The translations under genes and the position numbers were made by a program. Below are positions 1-8,645 of a stretch of DNA of 64,000 nucleotides, in pieces. The notes under the pieces were generated by a model. That model was not told where the DNA came from. It ran no database searches and was given only the letters and a program-made list of their open reading frames with translations. Numbering within the stretch: the stretch's first letter is position 1; the number at the start of each line of letters is the position of its first letter. The stretch is from Piscinibacter gummiphilus (lineage in GTDB: Bacteria; Pseudomonadota; Gammaproteobacteria; Burkholderiales; Burkholderiaceae_C), in assembly GCF_002116905.1 (NCBI RefSeq), contig NZ_CP015118.1, forward strand, positions 806,001 to 870,000, written 5' to 3'.

Positions 1-1107
1 CACGGTCTGGCGCCGGCCGGCGCCGGTGCAGCGGGTCTTGCGCGGGTTCAGCGCGAAGCCTTCCTCGATGACGATGCGGCTCACATGCCGCTCGATGCGG
101 GCGAAGGCCGTGCGCAGCCGGGCCGGGCCGGACAGCACGAGGTCGTCGGCATAGCGGCTGTAGCGGGCGCCGAGCGAGGTGGCGAGGTGGGCCAGCCGGA
201 CGTCCAGGCCGAAGGCGCAGAGGTTCGCGAGCGCCGGCGACGTCGGAGCACCCTGCGGCAGGTGCGGGTCGCGCAGCCGCTGCACCTGCTCCCAGTCCAT
301 GCCACCTTCGGCACGCAGGCGGCGCAGCGCGGGCTCGGGGGTGGCGACGGTGCACAGCGCCGTGAGCGCACGCGCCACTTCCTCCGGGTAGCCGAGCGTG
401 GTGAACAGCGCGTGCACGCGCGAGGCCTTCACCGCGGTGAAGAAGTCCTTCAGGTCGAAGCGCAGCACCACGGCCTGGCCGCAGTGCCGGCGCGCGTGGT
501 CGATCACCGAGCGTTCCCGGGTGTAGCCGTGCGCCGCCTCGTGCGGCGGAATGCGGTCGAGCAGGTCGTCGAGCACGCGGCGCTGCAGCGGCATCAGGTA
601 CGGCTCGGGCACTTCGAGCAGGCGCCAGCCGCCCGTGCGCTTCGGTCGCAGGTGGCTGCGGTAGTGCTGCTCGACCATGGGCGTGCGGCGCTGCCAGTCC
701 GACGGCCGGGTCAGGCGCCACAGGCCGCCCGTGCCGATGCCGAGCCATGCCGCGAGGGCGCCGGCGTGGGGCCAGAAGGGCACCTGGCACCGGTCGAGTC
801 CGAGCGGCAGCGGGTTCATCCGGTCGGCCTCGCGCAGCAGGTAGCGGCGCACGCATGGGGGCTCGTGGGCGATCCACGCGAAATGGAAGCCCTGGTCGCG
901 TTCGATCAGGTCGGCCAGCGAGCGGACCGACAGGCGCCGCCAGCGTTCCCCGGCCATGGCGGCACAGCGCTCCACCAGCGGCCCGCACCACGACGCCTCG
1001 GCGCCCAGGCACGCCCGGATGCGCGCGGCCATGCCGTCGGGCGTGCGCTGGCCGACCTGCAGCGCGCGGGCGAGGGCGAGGGCGGTGAGCCGGACCAGCG
1101 ATGCCAT
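1..1107 (-). CDS. Retron-type reverse transcriptase (C-terminus beyond window)
   Basis: RNA-directed DNA polymerase of the retron class; 369 residues are visible and the frame is open at the window edge. Domain A reads LRFDLKDFF (Asp218), the next block is LPQGAPTSPALANL (residues 283-296), the catalytic box is YADD (319-322), and NPRKTR (354-359) marks domain D. The last visible residue is a Val in the position where retron enzymes carry VTG. About 110 residues precede the RT domain, an extension that I recall for myxobacterial retron RTs such as Mx162. The ATG has an AGGAG nine bases upstream. A candidate msr-msd RNA lies immediately 5-prime. No effector gene is visible; it may lie left of the window. 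A plain retron-like RT without an RNA partner is the main alternative. Confidence 0.9.
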   Translation of the reverse strand, partial: MASLVRLTALALARALQVGQRTPDGMAARIRACLGAEASWCGPLVERCAAMAGERWRRLSVRSLADLIERDQGFHFAWIAHEPPCVRRYLLREADRMNPLPLGLDRCQVPFWPHAGALAAWLGIGTGGLWRLTRPSDWQRRTPMVEQHYRSHLRPKRTGGWRLLEVPEPYLMPLQRRVLDDLLDRIPPHEAAHGYTRERSVIDHARRHCGQAVVLRFDLKDFFTAVKASRVHALFTTLGYPEEVARALTALCTVATPEPALRRLRAEGGMDWEQVQRLRDPHLPQGAPTSPALANLCAFGLDVRLAHLATSLGARYSRYADDLVLSGPARLRTAFARIERHVSRIVIEEGFALNPRKTRCTGAGRRQTV

Positions 1108-1126
1108 GAACGGGGTCTCCTGAGGT

Positions 1127-1285
1127 GCGGCCGCCGACCAACCTGCGGGTGATGCATGAGCATCGTGGCGCCTGCGCCGTGCCGCTCATGCCCCGGAAGG
1201 ACCTGCCGGGAAATCACCGCGGGGGAGCCCCGCGGTGCGAAGGCGGTTCAGGGAACCGTCTCGCGATGTGCTTGGTGGCGGCCGC
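1127..1285 (-). ncRNA. Candidate retron msr-msd RNA
   Basis: Read on the minus strand, the segment opens with GCGGCCGCCACCAA (1285-1272) and closes with its complement (1141-1127, one bulged base), as expected of retron a1/a2 repeats. AGC follows a1 directly, putting a possible branching G at 1271. Between the arms are a hairpin at 1264-1237 (GAACCG/CGGTTC core plus outer GCGA/TCGC), a perfect 10-bp stem at 1237-1215, a 5-bp stem at 1210-1192 and an 8-bp stem (GCATGAGC/GCTCATGC) at 1191-1154 with an inner GGCG/CGCC. The first two would be msr, the last two msd. The RT start codon is 19 bases after a2. The repeat core is a palindrome and GC-rich DNA folds easily, so this is a structural inference. 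Confidence 0.6.
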
Positions 1286-1291
1286 GCGCGG

Positions 1292-1297
1292 ATTATG
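1292..1297 (-). promoter_or_regulatory. Possible -10 box of the retron RNA/RT transcript
   Basis: On the minus strand this reads CATAAT, one of very few A+T-rich hexamers in the region. It ends six bases before position 1285, the predicted 5-prime end of the retron RNA, which is the spacing of a sigma-70 promoter. No good -35 hexamer is seen at 17 bp. Confidence 0.35.
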
Positions 1298-1350
1298 GCG
1301 ACAAGCCGGCCTCCGGGCGTCCGGCCGGGATCAGGCAAAATCCCTCTCTT

Positions 1351-2697
1351 ATGAACGAGGTCACCCCCATCGCGGAGCCTGCGGAGTCGGCTCGATTCGA
1401 GGATCTGTTCAGAGAACCCGCCTTTGCACACGACAGCCCGCTCGCGTTCGCCCTCGCGCGCAAGCAGGATGCGGTCGACGCGCTGCGCGGCCTGTTCACC
1501 GGTGCCTCCGCGCTCGTGCGGCTGCGCCTCTGGTGTTTCCTGACCCTCGCCACGCACCCGCAGGGCCGGCTGTCGCGCGACGACGTCAACCAGCTCTTCC
1601 ACGCCGTGCTGCCCGAGCCGCTCGACACGGCGCTCAAGCGCCTGCGCGAACTCGACCTGCTGGTGTGGGACGCCACCGCGCAGGACTACCACCTCTCGCC
1701 GCTCGCCCACCAGGTGCAGGCGCTGCTGGCGCCGCTGTCGTCGGCGCCGCAGGACGACGACGAGCTGTCGGGCCTGCTGGCGCAGGTCGCCGGCGCGCAG
1801 CAGCTGGGGGTGGTGGACGCGGCCCAGCTGCAGCACCTGCATGCCCAGCTCGCCCGCCTGCACGACGAGTTCGCCGACGCCATCGCCAGCGGCTCCGAGG
1901 CCCGGCTGCGCCAGGCGCAACCGCGCTTCGACCGCGCGCTGGCGCTGGTCGACAAGGCCGGCCAGGCGCTGTCGGCCATCATCCGCGACCACCACGACAA
2001 CGCCCGGCTCGAAAAGGCCGCCCGCGCGCTCGGCCAGGACCAGGCGCGGCTGCTGTCGATGGCCAGCCAGTTCACCCGCGCGCTGCAGCAGGCCGACCGC
2101 CAGCGCGTCACGCTCGGCAGCACCGGCCTCACGTCGTCGGACGTGCGCCACTGGCTGCAGAACCACCCCGCGCTGCACACGCTGATGGCCGACGCGCTGT
2201 CGGTGGGCGTGCGCCCGGTGTTCGTCAGCCAGCACGACCTCGTCGACGTGACCGAAGGCGAGTTCGACCGCGACCGGCCCGACCCCGAACGCAGCGTGGG
2301 GCTGCCGCCGTCCACCGAGGCTGCCGCGGGCTCGCTCGACATCCTGAGCCTGCCGCCCGAACTCGGTCACCTCGTGAACCTCTTCGGCCGCTGGAACGAA
2401 AAGGCCGCGGCCGGCGAACAGGCCACGGCGCCCACGCTGGCCGAGGCCGTGCTGAACCGCCGCTTCGCCCACGCGGCGTACCGCATGCAGCTGATGCCGC
2501 TGCTGGGTGACCGGCAGGCCGCCGAACTCAAGAGCCAGACCGGCGACCTGGCGCGTGCGCCGTGGTCGCTGGCCATGACCGCCAACCTCGTGAAGACCCA
2601 GGACACGGAAGTCGCCGTCATCAGCGAAGGCCACTTCCACTCCCGCCTCCACCCCCGGCCGGCCCCTGCCGCCGAACCCACCTCCCTTCCCGAATGA
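1351..2697 (+). CDS. Condensin-like accessory subunit, MksF/JetA-type (kleisin-like)
   Basis: A 448-residue soluble protein and the first gene of a three-gene unit ending in an SMC-like ATPase. Residues about 45-115 look like a winged-helix fold (RLRLWCFLTLATHPQG, then a helix-rich stretch with LSPLAHQ). The middle is long amphipathic helices rich in Leu, Ala, Gln and Arg, as in kleisin-type subunits. By position, size and character it is the MksF/JetA-like component that would bridge the ATPase heads. I do not recognise a diagnostic motif, so the call rests on context. Its stop overlaps the next start (ATGA). Longer upstream starts would run through the retron RNA region, so ATG1351 is chosen. 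Confidence 0.55.
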   Translation: MNEVTPIAEPAESARFEDLFREPAFAHDSPLAFALARKQDAVDALRGLFTGASALVRLRLWCFLTLATHPQGRLSRDDVNQLFHAVLPEPLDTALKRLRELDLLVWDATAQDYHLSPLAHQVQALLAPLSSAPQDDDELSGLLAQVAGAQQLGVVDAAQLQHLHAQLARLHDEFADAIASGSEARLRQAQPRFDRALALVDKAGQALSAIIRDHHDNARLEKAARALGQDQARLLSMASQFTRALQQADRQRVTLGSTGLTSSDVRHWLQNHPALHTLMADALSVGVRPVFVSQHDLVDVTEGEFDRDRPDPERSVGLPPSTEAAAGSLDILSLPPELGHLVNLFGRWNEKAAAGEQATAPTLAEAVLNRRFAHAAYRMQLMPLLGDRQAAELKSQTGDLARAPWSLAMTANLVKTQDTEVAVISEGHFHSRLHPRPAPAAEPTSLPE

Positions 2698-3434
2698 GTG
2701 CTCCTCTCGACGACGCCGCCTTGCTGGTGGCCGAACTGCTCGCGCGCCGCTGGCTGCCGCGGCAGCATCCGAAAGTGCGCCGCGCGCTGATCGACGCCGA
2801 CCTGTGGGCCACGGTGCAGGACCGCCTGGCCCAGGTCGGCCTGCGCCTGGTCGACAACCTTCACGCCGACCACGTGGCCGTCGCGCTGCTGCGGCCAGCC
2901 GAGAGCGCCGTGTTCGGCGAGGCCGGGCTCAACAGCCACAACAACATCGACCTGCCGCGCGATGCGGTGTCGCTGCTGGTGGTGCTGTGGTCGCTGATCA
3001 TCCTTCCGAAGCGCGAGCGCCAGGCGGCACGGGCGCGGGGCGCGGAGTCCGACGGTCAGAACGAGATGTTCAAGACCGACCGCCCGATGCCGTCGGCCGC
3101 GAGCGTGAGCGGCATCGTGTCGTACCGCTCGTTGCTCGCCGACTTCGGCGTGCAGCTCGGCAAGAAGACGCGCATGGACGGCAACCTGCGGCGCCTCGCG
3201 AACCACGGCTTCATCGTGTTTCGCGGCGACGACATCAGCGAGGGCCCTCTGCTCGACCTGCTGCTCGACTACGACACGCTCGCGCCCCGCATCCTCGACG
3301 GCGCCCTGGGCGACGTGCTGACGCAGGCCCGCGCCATCGCGCCGCCGGCGCATGTGGTGGTCGAGGAGACCCCTGAGGACGACGACGGCGAAGAACTCGC
3401 CGACGACACCGCCAACGACAGCCAGCCCGATTGA
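2694..3434 (+). CDS. Condensin-like accessory subunit, MksE/JetB-type
   Basis: A 246-residue protein translationally coupled to the preceding gene by a 4-bp overlap. It begins with a helical, probably winged-helix region (LLVAELLARRWLPRQHPKVR), followed by a block with SHNNIDLPRDAVSLLVVLWS and LILPKRERQ-like helices, and a second wing (residues about 150-190, DFGVQLGKKTRMDGNLRRL) that fits the DUF4194/MksE pattern. The last 30 residues are very acidic (EETPEDDDGEELADD). In Mks/Wadjet systems this subunit pairs with the kleisin and binds the SMC neck. The function is inferred from operon order and fold impression, not from a catalytic motif. Confidence 0.55.
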   Translation: MSAPLDDAALLVAELLARRWLPRQHPKVRRALIDADLWATVQDRLAQVGLRLVDNLHADHVAVALLRPAESAVFGEAGLNSHNNIDLPRDAVSLLVVLWSLIILPKRERQAARARGAESDGQNEMFKTDRPMPSAASVSGIVSYRSLLADFGVQLGKKTRMDGNLRRLANHGFIVFRGDDISEGPLLDLLLDYDTLAPRILDGALGDVLTQARAIAPPAHVVVEETPEDDDGEELADDTANDSQPD

Positions 3435-3438
3435 GCCG

Positions 3439-6258
3439 ATGTTCCACCTGCAAAGCCTCGAACTCCTGCACTGGGACTACTGCCAGCGCCTCACGCTGCC
3501 GCTCGACGGCGCCATCATCACCGTGGCCGGGCCCAACGGGTCGGGCAAGACCACGCTGCTCGACGCGATGCGCACGCTGCTGGGCCTCGAATGCTCCGGC
3601 GGCCGCAGCTACAAGACCTACGCGCGCCACGCCAACGCCGACAGCGCCTGGCTGCGCGCCACCGTCGACAACCGCCCGCAGACGCGCCAGGCGAGCAGCC
3701 GGCCGTTCGCGCGCTGCCTGCTCTACACCGACCGTGTCACGCTCGCGTGCCGCATCGACCGCAACGGCGGCGACTGGCAGCGCCGCTACATCATGGTCGA
3801 GGGCGACGAGTCCATCGAGTCGCTCGTCCAACGTTCCGACAAGGAGTGGCTGGGCATCGAGCACTGGCGCAAGCGCCTCGAGGGCGCGGGCCTCAGCCGC
3901 GCCATCGCGCGCGTGCTCGCGCTGGAGCAGGGCCAGACCGACCGCCTGTGCGAGTACTCGCCAAAGGAACTGCTGCGCCTGGTGTTCGACGTGTTCGGCG
4001 ACCAGGACGTGCTCGACCGCTACGAGGAGGCGCGCGGCCACCAGCGGCAGCTGGGCCAGGAGGTCGAGGCCGCCGAACGCGAGCTGGCCCACGGCCGCGC
4101 GCAGCGCGCCGAACTCGAATCGCGCGTGAACCTGTACCAGCTGTGGCGCCACAAGATCGGCGAACGCGAGCTGCTGGGCACCGAAGTCATCCCCGTGCTG
4201 GGCTGGGCCGAGGACCGCGCGCAGCTGGCCGGCAAGGTGCGTGACCTCCATCGCCAGCGCCGCGACCACGCCGACGAACTGCGCCAGCGCAGCGAGTTGC
4301 GCGGCAACCTGATGGGCCTGCTGGACGCCCAGACGCAGGCCGCCGCCCGCGTCGAGTCGCTGCACGAGGAACGTGCCGCGGCGCTGAAGGCGCAGGAAGC
4401 CGCCCGCGCCGCCGAGCGGCCGGTCGAGGAACTCGTCAAGCGCATCAAGGAGCTGGAAGGCCTCGCGGCCATCGAAAGCGACGCGGCGCAGCTGACCGCA
4501 CTCGTCGAGCAGCTCGAGGTGCAGAAGCACCAGCTCGCGGCCGACTGGCAGCGCCTGAACGACCAGCGCCAGGACGCCGAACGGGCGCTCGCGGGCCTGC
4601 AGGGCCAGCGTCAGGCACCGCCGCCGCCCGACGTGATGCGCTTCAAGCGCACGCTGGCCGAGGCCGGCATCGGCCACCACGTGATGGCCGACATCGTCGA
4701 GATCGCCGACGAACGCTGGCGCGCGGCCGCCGAAGGGGTGCTGCGCGGCTCGCGCTGGGTCGTCGTGCTGGAAAAGGCGGGTGACGAAGGCAAGGCGATG
4801 GCCATCGCCGAGCGCGAACGCTACCGCCACTACGTCGTGTCCGACGCCGAGGCCGCGCCCGCGAACCCGTCGGCCCAGAGCCTGCTGGCCGTGATGAAGT
4901 TCAGCGCCAAGGCGCCGAGCTGGCTGCTGCGCCAGCTGTCGCACATCCAGCGGGTCGACAGCACCGAGGCCGGTTCGAAGCAGGGGGGCGAGTGGATCAC
5001 GCCGCAGGCGTACCACCGCGATGGTCGCGGCGGCCGCAGCGTGTTCGTCGACCCGGGCGACTACCAGTTCGGTGCCGCGGCCGTGGCCGCGCGCCGCCAG
5101 TCGATCGAGCAGCGCCTCGCGCAACTCGACGAGAAGCTCACCGCCGTCGCGCAGGAACAGCACGGCGTGCAACGCCAGCTGAAGGACGCGCAGCACGCCG
5201 CGCAGGGCCACCGCGCCGCGCAGGAGCTGGCCACGCGCAGCGAGGAATTCGCCGAGGCCCGCCAGGCGCTGCCGGCGCTGGCGCGTGCGCGGTCCGACGC
5301 CAGCGCGCGCTGGCAGCGGCTCGACACGGAACACGGCGAAGCCGTGAGCGCCCGCGCCCACAGCGAGAACGACTACCGCCAGGCGCAGGAGCGCCTGCGC
5401 AACATCGAGCGTCGCGCCGACGAACACCTGCGCGAATGGAGCGGGCGCCAGACCGAGCTGCGCACGCGCTCGGCCACGTCGCGCGAGCACAAGCTGCGTT
5501 TCCCCGCGCGGTGGATCACGCCGGCGCAGATCGCCGGCTTGCGCGACAAGTTCACGAGCGCCACGCAGGCCAAGCTGCGGCTCACGTCCATCGAGGAGGA
5601 GCTGGAGCGCGGCCACTGGGAGACCGATGCCAGCGTCGAGGAGAAGCTCACGCTGATGACGGCCGCCGTGATGCTGCAGGACGAACAGCTCCAGCAGCGC
5701 AAGGCCAGCAACGAGGCCGCGCGCATCGCGGTGGACAACGCCCGCTCGCGCTACATCGACGTGCTCAAGGCCACCGTGCGCCGCTACCGCAAGAACCTGA
5801 TCGACCTGGGCGAGCAGGCCGGCGTGGTGGTCAGTGCCGAACTCCCGCACCTCGACCAGGACGACGCGCTGCTGCGCCAGGCCGAGCTGAAGGTGAACTT
5901 CAACTTCGACGGCAAGGGCGAGATCGGCCTCAACGACGGCGAGGCCTCCGGCGGCCAGCAGGTGATCAAGTCGCTGATCCTGCTCGTGGGCCTGATGAAG
6001 GACGACGAGACCCCGGGCGGCTTCGTCTTCATCGACGAACCCTTCGCCCACCTCGACGTGCGCAACATCCAGATCGTGGGCCACTTCCTCAAGAGCACGC
6101 GGGCGCAGTACGTGCTGACGACACCCATCACGCACAACGTGGAGGTGTTCGAGCCGGCGGACATCACGCTCGTGACGGCGAAGAAGGTCAAGGGCGAGCG
6201 CTGGGCGCCGCCGATCGGGGTGCTGCAGCGGCGCATGCCGCCACCCGATGTGAGGTGA
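3439..6258 (+). CDS. SMC-like ATPase, MksB/JetC-type
   Basis: A 939-residue ABC-type ATPase of the SMC/Rad50 superfamily. Walker A is GPNGSGKT (31-38); the signature ASGGQQ (836-841) and Walker B FIDEP (864-868) with D-loop HLD (871-873) lie at the C-terminus. In between, long charged coiled coils (about 190-390 and 550-780) flank a globular hinge-like part (about 395-545). The protein starts five bases after the preceding stop. With its two partners it would form a DNA-loading complex acting on chromosomes or plasmids. No JetD/MksG topoisomerase-like nuclease follows; the next gene is convergent. A DNA-repair SMC outside the Mks group is possible. Confidence 0.8.
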   Translation: MFHLQSLELLHWDYCQRLTLPLDGAIITVAGPNGSGKTTLLDAMRTLLGLECSGGRSYKTYARHANADSAWLRATVDNRPQTRQASSRPFARCLLYTDRVTLACRIDRNGGDWQRRYIMVEGDESIESLVQRSDKEWLGIEHWRKRLEGAGLSRAIARVLALEQGQTDRLCEYSPKELLRLVFDVFGDQDVLDRYEEARGHQRQLGQEVEAAERELAHGRAQRAELESRVNLYQLWRHKIGERELLGTEVIPVLGWAEDRAQLAGKVRDLHRQRRDHADELRQRSELRGNLMGLLDAQTQAAARVESLHEERAAALKAQEAARAAERPVEELVKRIKELEGLAAIESDAAQLTALVEQLEVQKHQLAADWQRLNDQRQDAERALAGLQGQRQAPPPPDVMRFKRTLAEAGIGHHVMADIVEIADERWRAAAEGVLRGSRWVVVLEKAGDEGKAMAIAERERYRHYVVSDAEAAPANPSAQSLLAVMKFSAKAPSWLLRQLSHIQRVDSTEAGSKQGGEWITPQAYHRDGRGGRSVFVDPGDYQFGAAAVAARRQSIEQRLAQLDEKLTAVAQEQHGVQRQLKDAQHAAQGHRAAQELATRSEEFAEARQALPALARARSDASARWQRLDTEHGEAVSARAHSENDYRQAQERLRNIERRADEHLREWSGRQTELRTRSATSREHKLRFPARWITPAQIAGLRDKFTSATQAKLRLTSIEEELERGHWETDASVEEKLTLMTAAVMLQDEQLQQRKASNEAARIAVDNARSRYIDVLKATVRRYRKNLIDLGEQAGVVVSAELPHLDQDDALLRQAELKVNFNFDGKGEIGLNDGEASGGQQVIKSLILLVGLMKDDETPGGFVFIDEPFAHLDVRNIQIVGHFLKSTRAQYVLTTPITHNVEVFEPADITLVTAKKVKGERWAPPIGVLQRRMPPPDVR

Positions 6259-6294
6259 CCTCCCTCGGGATGACGAGTGTTTGGGTGGCCGTGC

Positions 6295-7074
6295 TCAGAA
6301 AGGGAACGGCCCCGCGAAGTTGCCGACGGGCTGCTGATGGGTGACGAACCCATCCCCCGTCCACCGATGCACCATGAACCCCGGCGGTTCGAAGTCGAAC
6401 CCTTCGAACGGCTGTTCCCTCAGGTCCAGCGGGATCTGGTGCGCCGGACTCGGGCACGTCAGCGCCCGCCGCCCGCCCACCAGCGTGTGGATGGGGCGGT
6501 GCAGGTGGCCGCACAGGATCAGCTGCACCTGCGGATGGCGCGCGACGATGGCTGCGAAGTCGTCTCGGCCGGTCAATCCCATGTCGTCCATGAAGCGGAT
6601 GCCCGTGACGAACGGCGGGTGGTGCATCAGCACGACCGTGGGCCGTGAGGGCTCGGCGGCCAGCGCGGCCTCCAGCCAATCCAGGCGTGCCGTGCACAGT
6701 TCACCGCGCGCCTCGCCCGGCACCAGCGTGTCGAGCGCGATGAAGCGCAGCGGCCCTTCGTCACGCACGTAGTGCACGAAGCCCGACGAAGGCAGCCCCG
6801 GGAACGCGGCACGCAGGCCATCGCGGCTGTCGTGGTTGCCGGCGATCACGAGCGTGGGCAGCGACAGCGGCGCCAGCAGCGACTTCAGGTGCGCGTACTC
6901 ATCGGCACCACCCGCATCGACGAGGTCCCCCGTCAGCACGAGCAGGTCCGGCGCCACCGACAGCGCCCGCACCGAGTCCACGCACGCCCGCAGCATTGCC
7001 GCCGTGTCCACGCGCCCGTTGGCGAGCCGGCCCGGCGCGACGATGTGGGTGTCGGTGACCTGCGCGATCAGCAT
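6295..7074 (-). CDS. Calcineurin-like metallophosphoesterase, CpdA-type
   Basis: A 259-residue phosphodiesterase with the full set of class III cyclic nucleotide/glycerophosphodiesterase motifs: VTDTHI (D8, H10), LTGDLVD, AGNHDS, MHHPP and CGHLHRP, which bind two metal ions. It is the last gene of the ABC-transport operon and overlaps the HAD phosphatase by 7 bp. Placed there it could hydrolyse an imported phosphodiester such as a glycerophosphodiester rather than cAMP; this is inferred from context only. There is no signal peptide, so it is cytoplasmic. Its 3-prime end faces the SMC gene with 36 bp between them. Confidence 0.85.
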   Translation of the reverse strand: MLIAQVTDTHIVAPGRLANGRVDTAAMLRACVDSVRALSVAPDLLVLTGDLVDAGGADEYAHLKSLLAPLSLPTLVIAGNHDSRDGLRAAFPGLPSSGFVHYVRDEGPLRFIALDTLVPGEARGELCTARLDWLEAALAAEPSRPTVVLMHHPPFVTGIRFMDDMGLTGRDDFAAIVARHPQVQLILCGHLHRPIHTLVGGRRALTCPSPAHQIPLDLREQPFEGFDFEPPGFMVHRWTGDGFVTHQQPVGNFAGPFPF

Positions 7075-7832
7075 GGCAGCAGCCGGTCGACCCACTCGGC
7101 GAAGCCGAAGCCGCCGGGCGCGGATGTGACCTCCGCGGGCGGACGCGGCAGGTGCGGCAGGTGCGGGCGGATGTTCGCCACACCCACGCTGCGCGGGTAG
7201 GCCTCGAACATCTGCGCGTCGTTCGTCGAGTCGCCCACGAACACGACGTCGGCCGCGCGGGCCGTGTCGTCCATGCCGTGCCGCGTGCCGAGCCAGCGCG
7301 CGGCGGCGATGCGTTTGCTGAAGTCGCCGAGCCACAGGTTGATGTGGATGGAGCTGGCCGTGGCCTGCACGCCGGCCGCGTGCGCGAGGTCGAGCGCACG
7401 CCGCACGTCGGCGGATGCGACCGGTTCCACCTCCTGCGCATGGTCGAGCGCCAGGTCGTAGCGGCGGTAGCCGTTGTCGCGCGCAGCGGCGAGGCCGGGC
7501 ACTTCGTGCATCAGCGCCCCCGCCACTTCGGACAGGCGCAACCGGTGGCGCTCGCGCGTGGCTTCGTCCTGCGTGTCGTGCCAGCGCAGCCGGCGGCCGT
7601 CACGTTCGATCACGAAGGCGCCGTTCTCGCCGATCACCGCGGACACGGGCCACGTGCGCGCCATCTGGTCGCACCAGCCCGCGCACGCGCCGGTGATGGG
7701 GATCACGCCGATGCCGGCGTCGTTCAGGCGATAGAGCGCTCGCAGCGTGTCCGCCGGCAGCAGGCCCTCCCACGTGAGGGTGTCGTCGACGTCGGTCAGG
7801 ATGAAACGGGGGAAACGGGAAGAGCGGGGCAT
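7068..7832 (-). CDS. HAD-IIB family phosphatase
   Basis: A 254-residue haloacid-dehalogenase-like hydrolase. Motif I is TDVDDTL (nucleophile D14, acid D16), motif II is PITG, and motif IV is VFVGDSTNDAQMF. The cap between the motifs is of the Cof/sugar-phosphatase type. It starts three bases after the permease stop and overlaps the phosphodiesterase by 7 bp, so it belongs to the transport operon. A likely role is dephosphorylation of the imported compound or of the product of the neighbouring phosphodiesterase. Related enzymes act on mannosyl-phosphoglycerate, sucrose phosphate or trehalose phosphate; the substrate cannot be read here. Confidence 0.85.
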   Translation of the reverse strand: MPRSSRFPRFILTDVDDTLTWEGLLPADTLRALYRLNDAGIGVIPITGACAGWCDQMARTWPVSAVIGENGAFVIERDGRRLRWHDTQDEATRERHRLRLSEVAGALMHEVPGLAAARDNGYRRYDLALDHAQEVEPVASADVRRALDLAHAAGVQATASSIHINLWLGDFSKRIAAARWLGTRHGMDDTARAADVVFVGDSTNDAQMFEAYPRSVGVANIRPHLPHLPRPPAEVTSAPGGFGFAEWVDRLLPC

Positions 7833-7835
7833 GGG

Positions 7836-8645
7836 TTACTTCAGTCCGGCGTTCATGAATGATTGCATGAACTGCCGCTGGAAGAGCAGGAAGGCGATCA
7901 GCAGCGGGCCCACCGACAGCAGCGTGCCGGCGGACAGCACACCCCAGTCGACACCGGTCTCGGGCGAGGCGAACAAGGCCATGCCCACGGTGACCGGGCG
8001 GCTCGCCTCGGTGTTGGTGACGACCAGCGGCCACAGGAAGTTGTTCCAGTGGTAGCTGATGGAGACGAGGGCGTACGCGAGGTAGGTGGGCCGCGCGAGC
8101 GGGATGTAGACGCGCCACAGCAGCGCGAGGCGCCCGAGGCCTTCGACACGGGCCGCGTCCTCCAGCTCCTGCGGCACCATCATGAAGGCCTGGCGCAGCA
8201 GGAAGATGCCGAAGGCGCTCGACACGTACGGCAGCGCGATGCCCAGCACGTGGTCGATGAGGCCCAGGCGGGCGACGACGAGGTAGTTTTCGGAGATCAG
8301 CACCTCGGGCATCACCATCAGCTGCAGCAGCACGAGCGCGAACACCGCGCCGCGGCCGCGGAAGGGCAGGCGCGCGAGCGCGTAGGCCGCGAGCGTGCAC
8401 ACGGTGAACTGCAGCGCGACGAGCAGCGTCACGAGCGCCACGGTGTTGAGCAGGTAGCGCGCGAACGGTGCCACGCGCCAGGCCGCGCGGAAGTTGTCGA
8501 GGCCGACGGGGGCGAACGGGTCGAGCTGCATCGCGCCGGCGCCCGGATGGATCGAGCCCCACGCGAGCAGCAGCAGCGGCGTGATCCACAGCAGCGCGAG
8601 GGTCCAGCCCGCGAGGGGCAGCAGGTGGCGGTGGAGGCGCGTCAT
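7836..8645 (-). CDS. ABC transporter permease, UgpE/MalG-type
   Basis: A 269-residue inner-membrane protein with six predicted helices. The cytoplasmic coupling loop reads EDAARVEGLGRLALLWRVYI, the EAA motif of carbohydrate-uptake-1 (CUT1) permeases. It overlaps the UgpA-like gene by 4 bp and pairs with it to form the membrane channel. The C-terminal FMQSFMNAGLK matches the usual end of UgpE/MalG-type subunits (QRFFVEGLTAGAVKG-like). Substrate specificity rests on the binding protein, so sugar, polyol or glycerol-3-phosphate remain open. Confidence 0.9.
   Translation of the reverse strand: MTRLHRHLLPLAGWTLALLWITPLLLLAWGSIHPGAGAMQLDPFAPVGLDNFRAAWRVAPFARYLLNTVALVTLLVALQFTVCTLAAYALARLPFRGRGAVFALVLLQLMVMPEVLISENYLVVARLGLIDHVLGIALPYVSSAFGIFLLRQAFMMVPQELEDAARVEGLGRLALLWRVYIPLARPTYLAYALVSISYHWNNFLWPLVVTNTEASRPVTVGMALFASPETGVDWGVLSAGTLLSVGPLLIAFLLFQRQFMQSFMNAGLK

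Noticed and set aside
3235..6135. 966-residue open frame opposite the SMC gene
   Set aside because: GC-rich codon shadow: it is His/Ala/Gly/Arg-rich, has no family motifs, and the opposite strand has Walker A, signature and Walker B motifs.
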